Under the pieces are notes generated by a model. It worked only from the letters and a program-made list of their open reading frames with translations. It ran no database searches and was not told the origin of the DNA. From contig JAWPHD010011271.1 in the NCBI GenBank assembly GCA_037043455.1, positions 1 to 64,000 on the forward strand: a stretch of 64,000 bases of DNA, read 5' to 3'. Positions 24,119 through 36,181 of the stretch are shown here, piece after piece; position 1 is the first letter of the stretch; the number at the start of each line of letters is the position of its first letter. The translations under genes were made by a program, and so were the position numbers. The stretch is from Cyrtodaria siliqua. Taxonomy: Eukaryota > Mollusca > Bivalvia > Adapedonta > Hiatellidae.

Positions 24119-25309
24119 GGTAGCTGTATTCCTATGTACACATCCATGGTTCTAAATAACCTAATGTAATGTGCTCAGCAATTAAACAACAACTCTTTTC
24201 TCAAATAAGAATCATATCTCAAACTTTACCTTTAGGGTGTGTAATACGAATCATATAAATGTTAAAACTATCTGAAAAGAGATGAAAATACCATAATACC
24301 ATAACATAGAGACAGGGAGCCAGACTGAAGCTTAGTAACAATCAATCGGATGTAATGTAATGTAGTTCAAATTTCATGCTCAATACATTCAGGCAACTGG
24401 TTTCCTACTTGTGTGATTATGGGGGATAATCAATTCCAGGAGAAATGATCTAAGAACAGGTTTCTAGTGCCTTAGATGATGCGGTTTGGCTGCTGATCAT
24501 GGAATGTTTCGAGCCATAAGTGTAAGATCGGCATGTGCAAAAAGGTGAAAGTTTTAAGTTGAAACATGTGCGTTTTATCTCCCAACATGCATCTTATAAG
24601 ACATTGTAACAAATAATGGAGTTTTGAAATTAAAAACGCTGTTGGTGCCATGTGGAATCTGAAGTTTTAATATCATAGTATTTCATGAAGATGGTGCTTT
24701 CTTTCAGTTTGTGGAGTGTAAAGATTCATCTGTTGTTTATGGATGTGTAAATTCTTGGATATATTGATAATTCATTGTGAATGGTGATTTCTTGGCTGGA
24801 GAATATGAATTATTTATTCTGTGAAAGGTTTCTAGGGATAATTTTAATAGGAAAAGCATTAATGTTTTAATTGGAGTTTTAACGTTTTATCGAGATATTT
24901 ATAATGATAAAATGAGATACCTAATTAAGAAATAGTTTACAGGTGTTGATCTGAATGCTTGTGAATGCATTAAAAGAATTACGGAATCACTGGATAATTA
25001 AATTGAAGATTTCAGTTATTATATTATAGACACTTTCCAAATATTTCTTGGAACTTTGCGCTGTTTTTAACTTGTAACCTATAATTATCAGTTCTGAAAT
25101 GAAAACAACAACAAGAGTTATGGTAACAAGAAGTGATAATGTGTGTTACTTTCATTGTCTGACAATAAATATGATGCATTGTTAATTTGAAAAGATTATA
25201 AGGGATATGTGGTGGAGAAATGTTGCAATATGTTTTGGCAATTAGTGGCTAATATGGCTGATGATAAAAACTGGTTCTTCAGCTGGTACCCTGTATGAGC
25301 TTTCACGGT
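24119..25309. other. no recognised feature
   Basis: AT-rich unique sequence without convincing open frames or repeats. Confidence 0.45.
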
Positions 25310-25396
25310 GGATATTTTCTGGTGCAAGTGGATATATTGTGGATATATTTTGGTGCAAGTGGATATATTGTGGTGCAAGTGGATATATTGTGGTGC
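25310..25396. repeat. 20-bp tandem repeat, about 4 copies
   Basis: GGTGCAAGTGGATATATTGT repeats with small changes. Confidence 0.85.
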
Positions 25397-25554
25397 TTTA
25401 TTTTACTAATTTTTTGTATTCTTTAAGATTTGACTGGATTAATTTTCTTGTTACTATACATTTTGATTATAATTTGTAATAATTGATAATTTCATTTTCA
25501 TCGGTTTTCGCACACAATATGACCTATTTATGTGTCGATGTGCCATAAAATACC

Positions 25555-25683
25555 ATTCCTTCATTTGTCATTCATTCATTCCTTCCTTCGTTCCTTCATT
25601 TGTTCGTTCGTTCGTTCGTTTGTTCGTTCGTTCATATGTATATTTTCATTCATTTATTAATTTCCTTTCTTCCAATCGTTCAT
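25555..25683. repeat. (TTCATTCG)-type tetranucleotide tract
   Basis: Mixed TTCA/TTCG repeats directly before a family-1 repeat. A similar ATTCATTC tract resumes at 27595-27665, just after it, so the family-1 element may have inserted into this microsatellite. Confidence 0.8.
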
Positions 25684-27592
25684 TAGCTCTACTGATCAGA
25701 GATCAGCAGAGCTTATGCCGTGGTGCGGCGTCCGTCGTCCGTCCGTCTGTCCGTCTGTCCGTCTGTCTGTCCGTAAACTTTTATTTGTAGCGACTTCACA
25801 GCTGAAACTACTGGATGGATATTCCTGAAACTTTACAGAAATGTTGCCCATAAAGTCTAGTTGATCCTAGCAAAAATTCATGTTGATGTGAAATCCAAGA
25901 TGGCCGCCAAAGCTAAAAATAGAGTTTTAAAATACAAGTTTGTAGCGACTTCTTCTTGAAAACTATAAGTGATATTGATATGGGACTTTTTCTAAAATGA
26001 TCAGCATGACATGATGTTGATCCTAGTCAAAAATCGTTTTGATTCAACGTTAAACATGGCTGCCAGCGGCCATCTTTGTTTACATAGAGTTATATAGTAA
26101 AAACTTGTAGCGACTACTTCTCTGAAACTACTTGGCAGATTGTCATGAAACTTTACAGGAATGTTGCTCTTGATGTCTAATTGATCCTAGAAAAATTTCA
26201 GGTCGGCCGGAAATTAAAGATGGCCGTCACAGCTAAAAATAGATTTTTAAAAAATAAGTTTGTAGCGACTACTTCTTGAAAATTATAAGAGATATTGATA
26301 TGGGACTTTTTCTAAAATGATCAGCATTACATTATGTTGATCCTAGTGAAAAATCGTTTTGATTCAAAGTTAAACATGGCTGCCAGCGGCCATCTTTGTT
26401 TACATAGAGTTATATAGTAAAAACTTGTAGCGACTACTCCTCCGAAACTACTTGGCGGATTGTCATGAAACTTTACAGGAATGTTGCTCTTGATGTCTAA
26501 TTGATCCTAGAAAAATTTCAGGTCGGCCGCAAATTCAAGATGGCCGTCACAGCTAAAAATAGATTTTTAAAAAGAAGTTTGTAGCAACTTCTTCTTGAAA
26601 ACTATAAGTGATATTGATATGGGACTTTTTCTAAAATGATCAGCATGACATGATGTTGATCCTAGTCAAAAATCGTTTGGATTCAACGTTAAACATGGCT
26701 GCCAGCGGCCATCTTTGTTTACATAGAGTTATATAGTAAAAACTTGTAGCGACTACTTCTCTGAAACTACTTGGCGGATTGTCATGAAACTTTACAGGAA
26801 TGTTGCTCTTGATGTCTAATTGATCCTAGAAAAATTTCAGGTCGGCCGGAAATTAAAGATGGCCGTCACAGCTAAAAATAGATTTTTAAAAAATAAGTTT
26901 GTAGCGACTACTTCTTGAAAACTATAAGTGATATTGATATGGGACTTTTTCTAAAATGATCAGCATGACATGATGTAGATCCTTGTGGAAAATTATTTTG
27001 ATTCGACGTTAAACATGGCTGCCAGTGGCCATCTTTGGTTACATAGAGTTATATAGTAAAAACTTGTAGCGACTACTCCTCTGAAACTACTTGACGGATG
27101 TTCATGAAACTTCACAGGAATGTTGCTCTTGATGTCTAGTTGATCCAAGAAAAATTTCAGGTCGGCCGGAAATTCAAGATGGCCGCCACAGCTAAAAATA
27201 GATTTAAAATAAATAAGTTTGTAACGACTACTTCTTCAAAACAATAAGAGATATTGATATGGGACTTTTTCTAAAATGATCAGTATGACATGATGTTGGT
27301 CCTTGTCGAAAATCGTTTTGATTTGACCTTAAACATGGCTGCTTTGTTTTCATAGAGTTATATAATGAAAACTTGTAGCGACTACTTCTTTGAAACTACC
27401 TGACGGATTTTCATGAAACTTCACAGGAATGTTGCTCTTAATGTCTTATTGATCTTAGCAAAATTTCAGGTCGGCCGGAAATTCAAGATGGCCGCCACGG
27501 TTAAAAATAGATTTTCAAAAAACAAGTCTGTAGCGACTACTTCCTGAAATCAAAATCAATCAGTAGAGCTTCAAGGTCATTGACCTCTTGTT
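25684..27592 (+). repeat. family-1 hairpin-head repeat, long copy
   Basis: The head folds as AGCTCTACTGATC-AGA-GATCAGCAGAGCT (one mismatch in 13), followed by a GTCCGTCTGTCC tract. The body has about five internal units of about 305 bp. The tail CAGTAGAGCTTCAAGGTCAT then TGACCTCTTGT closes with an inverted copy of AGCTCTACTG. No coding frame. Confidence 0.92.
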
Positions 27593-29739
27593 CATTTGTA
27601 GATTTTCATTTATTTATTCATTTTCTTTCATTCATTTTTGTTTATTTATTCATTCATTCATTCTCTCCATCCCATCCCATTATTCATTTATTCATGTTGT
27701 ATTATCTTGTCAGTTATTAGGGATGGCAACAAGAATGTATGAAGTGCAGAATATATACAGAAGTCCGCAGATATCTCGTAAACAGCACCCGTTGTTGCGA
27801 ACTTCCATTCATCCACGTCGAATGACCTTGATTGATCTGAGGTACACAGAAGCATGCTTCCTGATCTGGATCCTTAAAATGCATTCTAAATTTGGAGGAG
27901 TGTTGACCTAACGAGAATGCATCTATAGAAGTATTTCCCCTCTAGTTCAATATCTTTCCTCCCATTTAGCGTAATTAGGATGTTTTACATGTTAATTATA
28001 ATATCTATCTTCAAATAAGGACCCACCTGCGTTACTTAACATTGATATTTCAAGTAACATTGATATTGCAAGTAACATTGATATTGCGTAAACAAAACAG
28101 TATTGAGGAAAGTTAGATGGGATATGTTGTTACCTAAAAAAATATTAAATTTGAAAGAAATTGGCTATTAGTGAAAAAATGGACCAATTTTGAATTGTGA
28201 AGTAGCCGAATTTTGGCCCCTGTTTTAGAAGGAAAAAAAGCCCTGTGGGGTCAAGTAATTGGACTCCCGGGTCTCCCCAGTGTCATCCTCGACAGTGGTA
28301 CAAGAAGGCCTGTCAACCCTCTTTACTACTTTAGTATGAAACAAGTGGAAAAAAAGAGAAGAACCCATTTTGTTTTTACAAATGTAGAGATTACAGAGTA
28401 TTTATGATGGAGAGTTCCACACAAGATACTGACTGGAATGCATTCTGTTTAGATTAACATAATACAGCATGGTGTACCTCAAATCTCACACAAAAAACAA
28501 ACTGGAGCTTGAAAGTAGATCTGCTCTGCTCCATTACCATTGATTATTAATCCACTGGAATTCCTATCATATATGAATGGTCTGGATCATTGACTTTCCT
28601 CTAAAGTTTGCATGCTTTGTTAGTTGTGCATGGGGTTGATATAGTTCCAGGTATTCCAACCCTTATATTTCACCTTCCTTATATTTGAACTATCAACGGT
28701 GGATGCAGGTGAGGAGGGTGGCGGATTTTAGATTTTAAGCACGCTGGGTCCATTGTTGGTCACAATGGAATAAGAGAGACTAAAACATTCTGAAATTGGG
28801 GGTGGCGGGGAAGAGCATGTTTTTCGCTATTTAGGGGAATTGTTTCTAAGGGAAAACATTCATTAAAATATATGTTTTAGGTATAGTATCAGTGAAGTAT
28901 TCAACTGAGCATTTATTTTAACATACTAACTATGGAAAGGTTGGGATTTTTTTCTCTCCAGAATTGGAAAAACACACGAGGTTTTTGCAGTTGGGAAGGT
29001 CCCACTTAAATAGGTTAAAAAGGCCCTGCAATAACCCGCTGCTAAAGATCCCCCGGCCTTCAGCTGAAATCCTGATCCGCAACTGCCCATTAATATGACT
29101 TGGACTTATTATGCTTGTAATGTATTAATGTATTCATTTTCATGTCATGTCTGAAAATAATGTCACTGAGTGACACACATCCTCACTTGGGTCGTTAAAT
29201 CTACTCATACTTTAGTACATTCATACTCATTGAAAAGTCAAGTAGTTGGTTTTATCCACTAGGATATACTGTCTGATCAGTCAGTCAAAACACAATGCAA
29301 AATGGCAGATGGAAGTGTAACATATTAAAATAGCCCCAGTATCCATGTACTACTCACACTTACCAAGCATAAAAAAGACGACTTTGAAGCCTGTGAAAAA
29401 GCGTGATGGAAGTTGGCCAGTTACCAGTCACTTGTAACCTCATTTACTTGACAGAATAGTGATGCTTTTCAGTTCAGGTTGAGTGTCCATTTCCTGCGTT
29501 TATTTCAAGTCCCAGTTGTCTCAAATATTCTCACTTTATATATATATAGATCTTAAAGAGTTAAATGGTTTAGCTTTATATATTTGGCTTTAAGGCAGCG
29601 TCTCAAAAGCATGATGTTCAGAACTAATTTCCAGATCTCGGATGGTGCTAAGAAAATTGTCAACAGGACCTGTTGAGACTAGGAATCATTATCTCCCTTT
29701 AATGGTCATGTAAAGAGTTATTTCCCTTGTGTATTTCAG
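27593..29739. other. spacer upstream of exon 1
   Basis: An ATTCATT-rich start, then unique AT-rich sequence with a small 19-bp repeat (AAGTAACATTGATATTGC) at about 28050-28090. I looked for an earlier exon with a start codon and could not support one. Confidence 0.45.
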
Positions 29740-29833
29740 GAGTGTACAACTAGAGGAGGATGATCTCCCCTACAGAAAGGGTAGCAATGCCACAATACGC
29801 TCAGAGGGCACAGGCACAGAATATTATGCCAAG
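29740..29833 (+). CDS. ARHGAP32: exon 1 seen (N-terminal region, before PX)
   Basis: Follows a good acceptor (TTGTGTATTTCAG) and ends at donor GTGAGT. Only one frame is open: one base completes a codon, then 31 codons that are acidic then Ser/Thr-rich (reads SVQLEEDDLPYRKG...). It ends in phase 0, which is what exon 2 needs. I do not recognise the peptide; N-termini of this family are poorly conserved. The assignment rests on splice sites, phase and position. At least one earlier exon with the start codon must exist, in the window or to its left. Confidence 0.72.
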
Positions 29834-32800
29834 GTGAGTGAACAAAGTATCAGTTTGAATCAGTCGAGAGTAACTCGGATTTGAAACGTAGTATTTTGTT
29901 AACCCATCTCAACTTCATTTAGTAATTTGATTAAGGGCTACAGAATTACAGATTTCATTTATGTATAACATAATATTTTAAATCATAAAGGTACACGGCA
30001 ATCTTGAAAATTCATTAAAATTAGTACCTCTATTTACTAATCCAGTTTATTACATTTCTGTGGGTGAAAGATTGGAATTTCTCAGTGAAAGAATATTCAT
30101 AATCGCTAAATATTAACTCCGGACACAAAAATAACTAACTCCGACATTGAGTTATGACGTCTATAACGTGTTGGTGACGTCCTCATCATCCAACAATAAT
30201 GCTAATTAAGCGAATAATTCAGGTTAAATTCATACATAATCTGATTAAAAATGTAATAAATAGATTATTTAACTGTTGTGTTCAATTCTATGGAGATCCT
30301 TCACTCGATGGTAGGCATGTTGTTTTTTTCACTCACTCGCTTAAGTTCGTTTGTGAAAAGAACCACACGTCTACCATTTCGTGAAGGATTTCCCTATAAT
30401 CGATCCCAGCAGTTAAATAATCTCTATATACAATTTGAACTTTGCTTGGTTATGCTTCCACAGGGCAAGATGCATTATTTGTGCAAACTAATCAACAATT
30501 AGTAATTACACAATTTTCTTTGAACTATTCACATAATTATTAATAAGGATATTCAAATATGCAAGTCTTGTAGAATAATTAACCAGATGCTGCGAGTTTT
30601 AAAAAAAGATCAAGATGGCCGTGTGTCCCTTAGGAAACAATACAGTTAAACACGTTTTACGTTTTTTTTAGGACTTTGACAGTTGTATATATATTAACTA
30701 TTTTTATGGTGGGAAAATGAGAGTGTTGCAGTTTTTAATGTGCATAATCCCAACCCACATCACAGTGGTTGAGTAATAGTAGGACATCCGCCTTGCAGGT
30801 TCATTTCTCGGAAAGGTCATATAAAAGACTTCATAAAAATGGTACGTGTAGCTCCCTTATGTTCAGCATGAAGTTCTAGGACTGGTCAGCGCAGTGTTAG
30901 TATAATGTCACTGGGTGGGGTATCATGTCCTGTGTCTACAGTGTGGTATTCCAGTGTGGTAGCACTATAAAGTTGAGCATTGATCTCACTGCTACAAGTA
31001 GACACCATCGTGATGTTACTGAAAGAATGTTAAAAGTGCCGTTAAACCCCATACCAACATAAATTTATTCATATGGAGAATAAATGAACACAATAAGAAA
31101 GTTATTGTTTACATTAATTAATGCTTAAGCAAGCTGTACAACAATAAACATGATTGATATTGGATAAACTCTTATGTACATGTGCACATAGCACACATGG
31201 CCAACACTCCAAGTTTGAGTCGTGTCTATTTCAGCCCCGTGTGGTTCTGGGCGACCCCCGTTTGGTTTCGGGGGGCCCCCGTTTGGTTCCGGGGCAAAGA
31301 ATAGGGCCACTGCAGATCCGGTTTGAGGGGTAGGCAGAGGAGTAGATCCCTCCCCCCTCAAATTTATGTTCATTTTATCATTTTGTGTTCATGTTCATTT
31401 AAGGTCTTCATCATGACCTCTGCATTGTTTCAGGTGCCATCTCGCTCAAATCACTAGAGCAGTGTCAGAAAAACAATAAACGTGGCTCCAGCATAAATGG
31501 AGTGATAGAATTTCCAGCAACTCTGCAGTACTGCAGGTGAGAAGGTTCAAGGCCCATTCTTCATATTTTATCTCGATGTAAATGGAGGATGAGCCTGGCA
31601 TGTTCATTCCTGTTAGGCAGGATATAACCTTTCATGTGTTGGTGTGACTTAAAACCCAATTCAATTCAATTGTCTATTTCAGCATGGTATACTGCCTACA
31701 TATGAGAGCACGGAGACAGTTGGCGCCCAGCGTCCCATCAGTACAGCCAGTACCAGTAGTATGAGAGTCCGCAGATTGTCTAGGTAAGTCTTAAAATGGA
31801 CACTCAAGGGGTTGTCTAGAAATGTCTAAATATGGATAGCAAAAATAGCAGGGAGCATTTATATAAAGGCCTTTTTTTTTTATACCCCCGAAGGACGGCA
31901 TATAGTAGTCCCACTGTCCGTCAGTCAGTCCGTCCGTCCATACCATCGTGTCTGGTCAATAACTCTGACATTCATGGACGCATTTTCAAATAACTTTGCA
32001 GAAGTGCCAACCACAAGAAGACGATGTGTCGTGTGCAAAATCCAGGTCTGTGACTCCAAGGTCAAGGTCACACTTAGAGGTCATATGTCAAAAAGAAGTG
32101 CTTTCATGTCCGGTCAATAACTCTGATATTCATGGGCAGATTTTCAAATAACTTGGCATAAGTGCTCTCCACAACAAGACAACGTGTCACGCTTAGAATC
32201 CAGGTCTGGGCTCCAAGGGCAAGGTCACACTTAGAAGTCAAAGGTCAAAATCACTTTGGGGGCAGTTGTCACTTACAGTGACATTTCTTGATTGTTTTTA
32301 GCTCTACTGGCCAAAGGACAGCAGAGCTTATGGGATATCGAGTTGTCCGTCGTCCGTCCATCCGTTAACTTTTACCTCGTTAAGACGATAGGGCCTTCAT
32401 TTTTCATCCAATCTTTACCAAACTTTACCAGATTGTTAATATTGATGACAGCTCGGACAAGTTTGAAAACCAGATCGGACCAGTAACAGCGGAGTTGTGG
32501 CCCTTGATTTAGTTAAAAATTAAAACGCTATATTTTGCCTTGTTAAGATGACAGGGCCTTCATCCGATCTTTTGTAAACTTTACCGGATTAATATCAGTA
32601 AAAGCTCGGACAAGTTTGAAAACGAGCCAGATTGGACCAGTAACAACGGAGTTATGGCCCTTGATTTAGTTAAAAATGCTATGATTTGCCTCGTTAAGAT
32701 GATAGGGCCTTCATTTTTTATCTGATCTTTACCAAACTTTACCAGATTGTTAATATCAATGAAGGCTCGGACATGTTCGAAAACCAGCCAGATCAAACTA

Positions 32801-35800
32801 GTAACAACGAATTTATGGCCCTTGATTTAGTTAAATTACCTATATTTTGCCTCGTTAACATGATAGGGCCTTCATTTTTCATCCGATCTTTACCAAACTC
32901 AACCAGATTGTTGATATAAATGAAAGCTCGGACAAGTTCGAAAACCAGCCAGATTGGACCATTTACACTGGTGGCTCTTGATTTTCTGAAATATGCTATA
33001 TTTTGGTCTCGTTAACACGATAGGGCCTTCATTTTTCATCTGATCTTTTCCAAACTTTACAAGATTGTTCATGTCATCGAAAGCTCGGAAGATCGGACCA
33101 GTAATATTGGAGTTGTGGCCCTTGATTTAGTTAAAAATTCTATATTTTGCCTCGTTAAGATGATAGGGCCTTCATTTTTCATCTGATCTGTACCAAACTT
33201 TATCAGATTGTTACTATCAATGAAAGCTTGAACAAATTCGAAAACCAACCAAACCGGATCAGTAATACCGCAGTAATGGCCCTTGATTTTGTTAAAAATT
33301 GCTGTATTTCGCCTCATTTGAACGAAAGGGCCTTCATTTGGCTGGATTTCAGTGAAGCTTTGCAGGGATGATCAGTACCAAGTATAGTTGTATCGTCACC
33401 GTGTTCCGGTTGAATGCTTTTGGTGGAGTTATGGCCCTTTAAAGGTTGTATTACACAAACTTTGTCCCGACTAGTTCTCCTGAACCTATGGCCGGATTTA
33501 AACAAAACTTTTTAGGGATGATCAGTACCAAGCCTAGGCTCATTTCATTGCTGTGTTCCAATTGATTGAATTTTGGCAGAATTATGACACCTTAAAGATT
33601 TTAAGACAATAACTTCGTACAGACTAGTTCTCCTGAACCTCTGGCCGGATTTCAACGTAACTTGACAGGGATGATCAGTACCAAGCCCAGTTATGCATTT
33701 CATCGCAGTGTTCCGGTTGAATGATTTTAGGCGCATGTTATGGCCTTTTAAAGGTTTTAATACACAACTTTTGTCTGGACTAGTTCTCCTGAACTCCTCT
33801 CCGGATTTCAGCGAAACTTTGCAGGGATGATCGGCACCTTGACAAGGATGATCAGTATCAAGCTAGTTGTGCATATCAGCGCCAGGCCAAACTTAAAATA
33901 TTTTTTGTTTTCCCTCCCGTGACCCTGGTCAAATTGATGTGAGTGGGTCGGTAGGTAAAAACATTTTTTTTAATTATTTCAAAACATTTTTAGCTCTACT
34001 GATCAGAGATCAGCAGAGCTTATGCCGTGGTGCGGCGTCCGTCCGTCCGTCTGTCTGTCTGTCCGTCTGTCCGTAAACTTTTATTTGTAGCGACTTCACA
34101 GCTGAAACTACTGGATGGATATTCATGAAACTTTACAGAAATGTTGCCCATAAAGTCTAGTTGATCCTAGCAAAAATTCATGTTGATGTGAAATCCAAGA
34201 TGGCCGCCAAAGCTAAAAATAGAGTTTTAAAATACAAGTTTGTAGCGACTTCTTCTTGAAAACTATAAGTGATATTGATATGGGACTTTTTCTAAAATGA
34301 TCAGCATGACATGTTGTTGATCCTAGTCAAAAATCGTTTTGATTCAACGTTAAACATGGCTGCCAGCGGCCATCTTTGTTTACATAGAGTTATATAGTAA
34401 AAACTTGTAGCGACTACTTCTCTGAAACTACTTGGCGGATTGTCATGAAACTTTACAGGAATGTTGCTCTTGATGTCTAATTGATCCTAAAAAATTTCAG
34501 GTCGGCCGGAAATTCAAGATGGCCGTCACAGCTAAAAATAGATTTTTAAAAAATAAGTTTGTAGCGACTACTTCTTGAAAACTATAAGTGATATTGATAT
34601 GGGACTTTTTCTAAAATGATCAGCATTACATGATGTTGATCCTAGTCAAAAATCGTTTTGATTCAACGTTAAACATGGCTGCCAGCGGCCATCTTTGTTT
34701 ACATAGAGTTATATAGTAAAAACTTGTAGCGACTAATCCTCTGAAACTACTTGGCGGATTGTCATGAAACTTTACAGGAATGTTGCTTTTGATGTCTAAT
34801 TGATCCTATCAAAATTTCAGGTCGGCCGGATATTCAAGATGGCCGTCACAGCTAAAAATAGATTTTTAAAAAATAAGTTTGTAGCGACTACTTCTTGAAA
34901 ACTATAAGTGATATTGATATGGGACTTTTTCTAAAATGATCAGCATGACATGATGTAGATCCTTGTGGAAAATTATTTTGATTCGACGTTAAACATGGCT
35001 GCCAGTGGCCATCTTTGGTTACATAGAGTTATATAGTAAAAACTTGTAGCGACTACTCCTCTGAAACTACTTGACGGATGTTCATGAAACTTCACAGGAA
35101 TGTTGCTCTTGATGTCGAGTTGATCCTAGAAAAATTTCAGGTCGGCCGGAAATTCAAGATGGCCGCCACAGCTAAAAATAGATTTAAAATAAATAAGTTT
35201 GTAGCGACTACTTCTTCAAAACAATTAGAGATATTGATATGGGACTTTTTCTAAAATGATCAGTATGACATGATGTTGGTCCTTGTCGAAAATCGTTTTG
35301 ATTTGACCTTAAACATGGCTGCTTTGTTTACATAGAGTTATATAATGAAAACTTGTAGCGACTACTTCTTTGAAACTACCTGACGGATTTTCATGAAACT
35401 TCACAGGAATGTTGCTCTTAATGTATTATTGATCTTAGCAAAATTTCAGGTCGGCCGGAAATTCAAGATGGCCGCCACGGTTAAAAATAGATTTTCAAAA
35501 AACAAGTCTGTAGCGACTACTTCCTGAAATCAAAATCAATCAGTAGAGCTTCAAGGTCATTGACCTCTTGTTTTTTCTTTTCTCACAAGTTTTAGATATC
35601 TGCCTTAATAATATCGGTTGTTAAAAATGACAATTCAAACAGGTAAACATATTTATTCATGTAAGTATAATGTTCACATGGTGTAATTAGTTTTTTCCAC
35701 TTCCATCTGGCAGTGTTCTCTCTAGCCTGTTTTTGTATTTTACCCTGCTTAAAATCTTTAGACCATGACATGGAAAATATTAAAACAAATATAGATTTTT

Positions 35801-36149
35801 GTCAAATCACTACATAATGAGCTTCATTATAGTCAAATAAGTTATTTTCTGTATGCAGTGAAACATACAAACTAAAAATATAAATTAACTCGACATGTTT
35901 TTTTCAGTCTAAGAATATGGAAAATGTCCCACACATCAGGCATCAACTTATAAAAATTCTTCTTGTAAAAGGTCTGGAGAGAACACTGATTCCATGTACA
36001 AAGCCTTTCTCAATTCAAAAAAGTATATATTAAAAACTGTCTGTCAGCTATTGCTAATATTCATTTAAGTGGGTTCTTTTTAGGGATTTCTTATGTTACT
36101 CTTAAACCGTCCACACACAAAGTACAACCTTTTTTTTTTGAAAGGTGTT

Positions 36150-36181
<32 letters not shown>

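Noticed and set aside
31434..31536. Possible 103-nt exon between exons 1 and 2 (TGTTTCAG acceptor, CTGCAG|GTGAGA donor)
   Set aside because: Splice sites look good, but its open frame does not fit the phase-0 junction of exons 1 and 2. In the required frame it stops at TAG after seven codons. It could only be a poison or non-coding alternative exon; RNA data would be needed.
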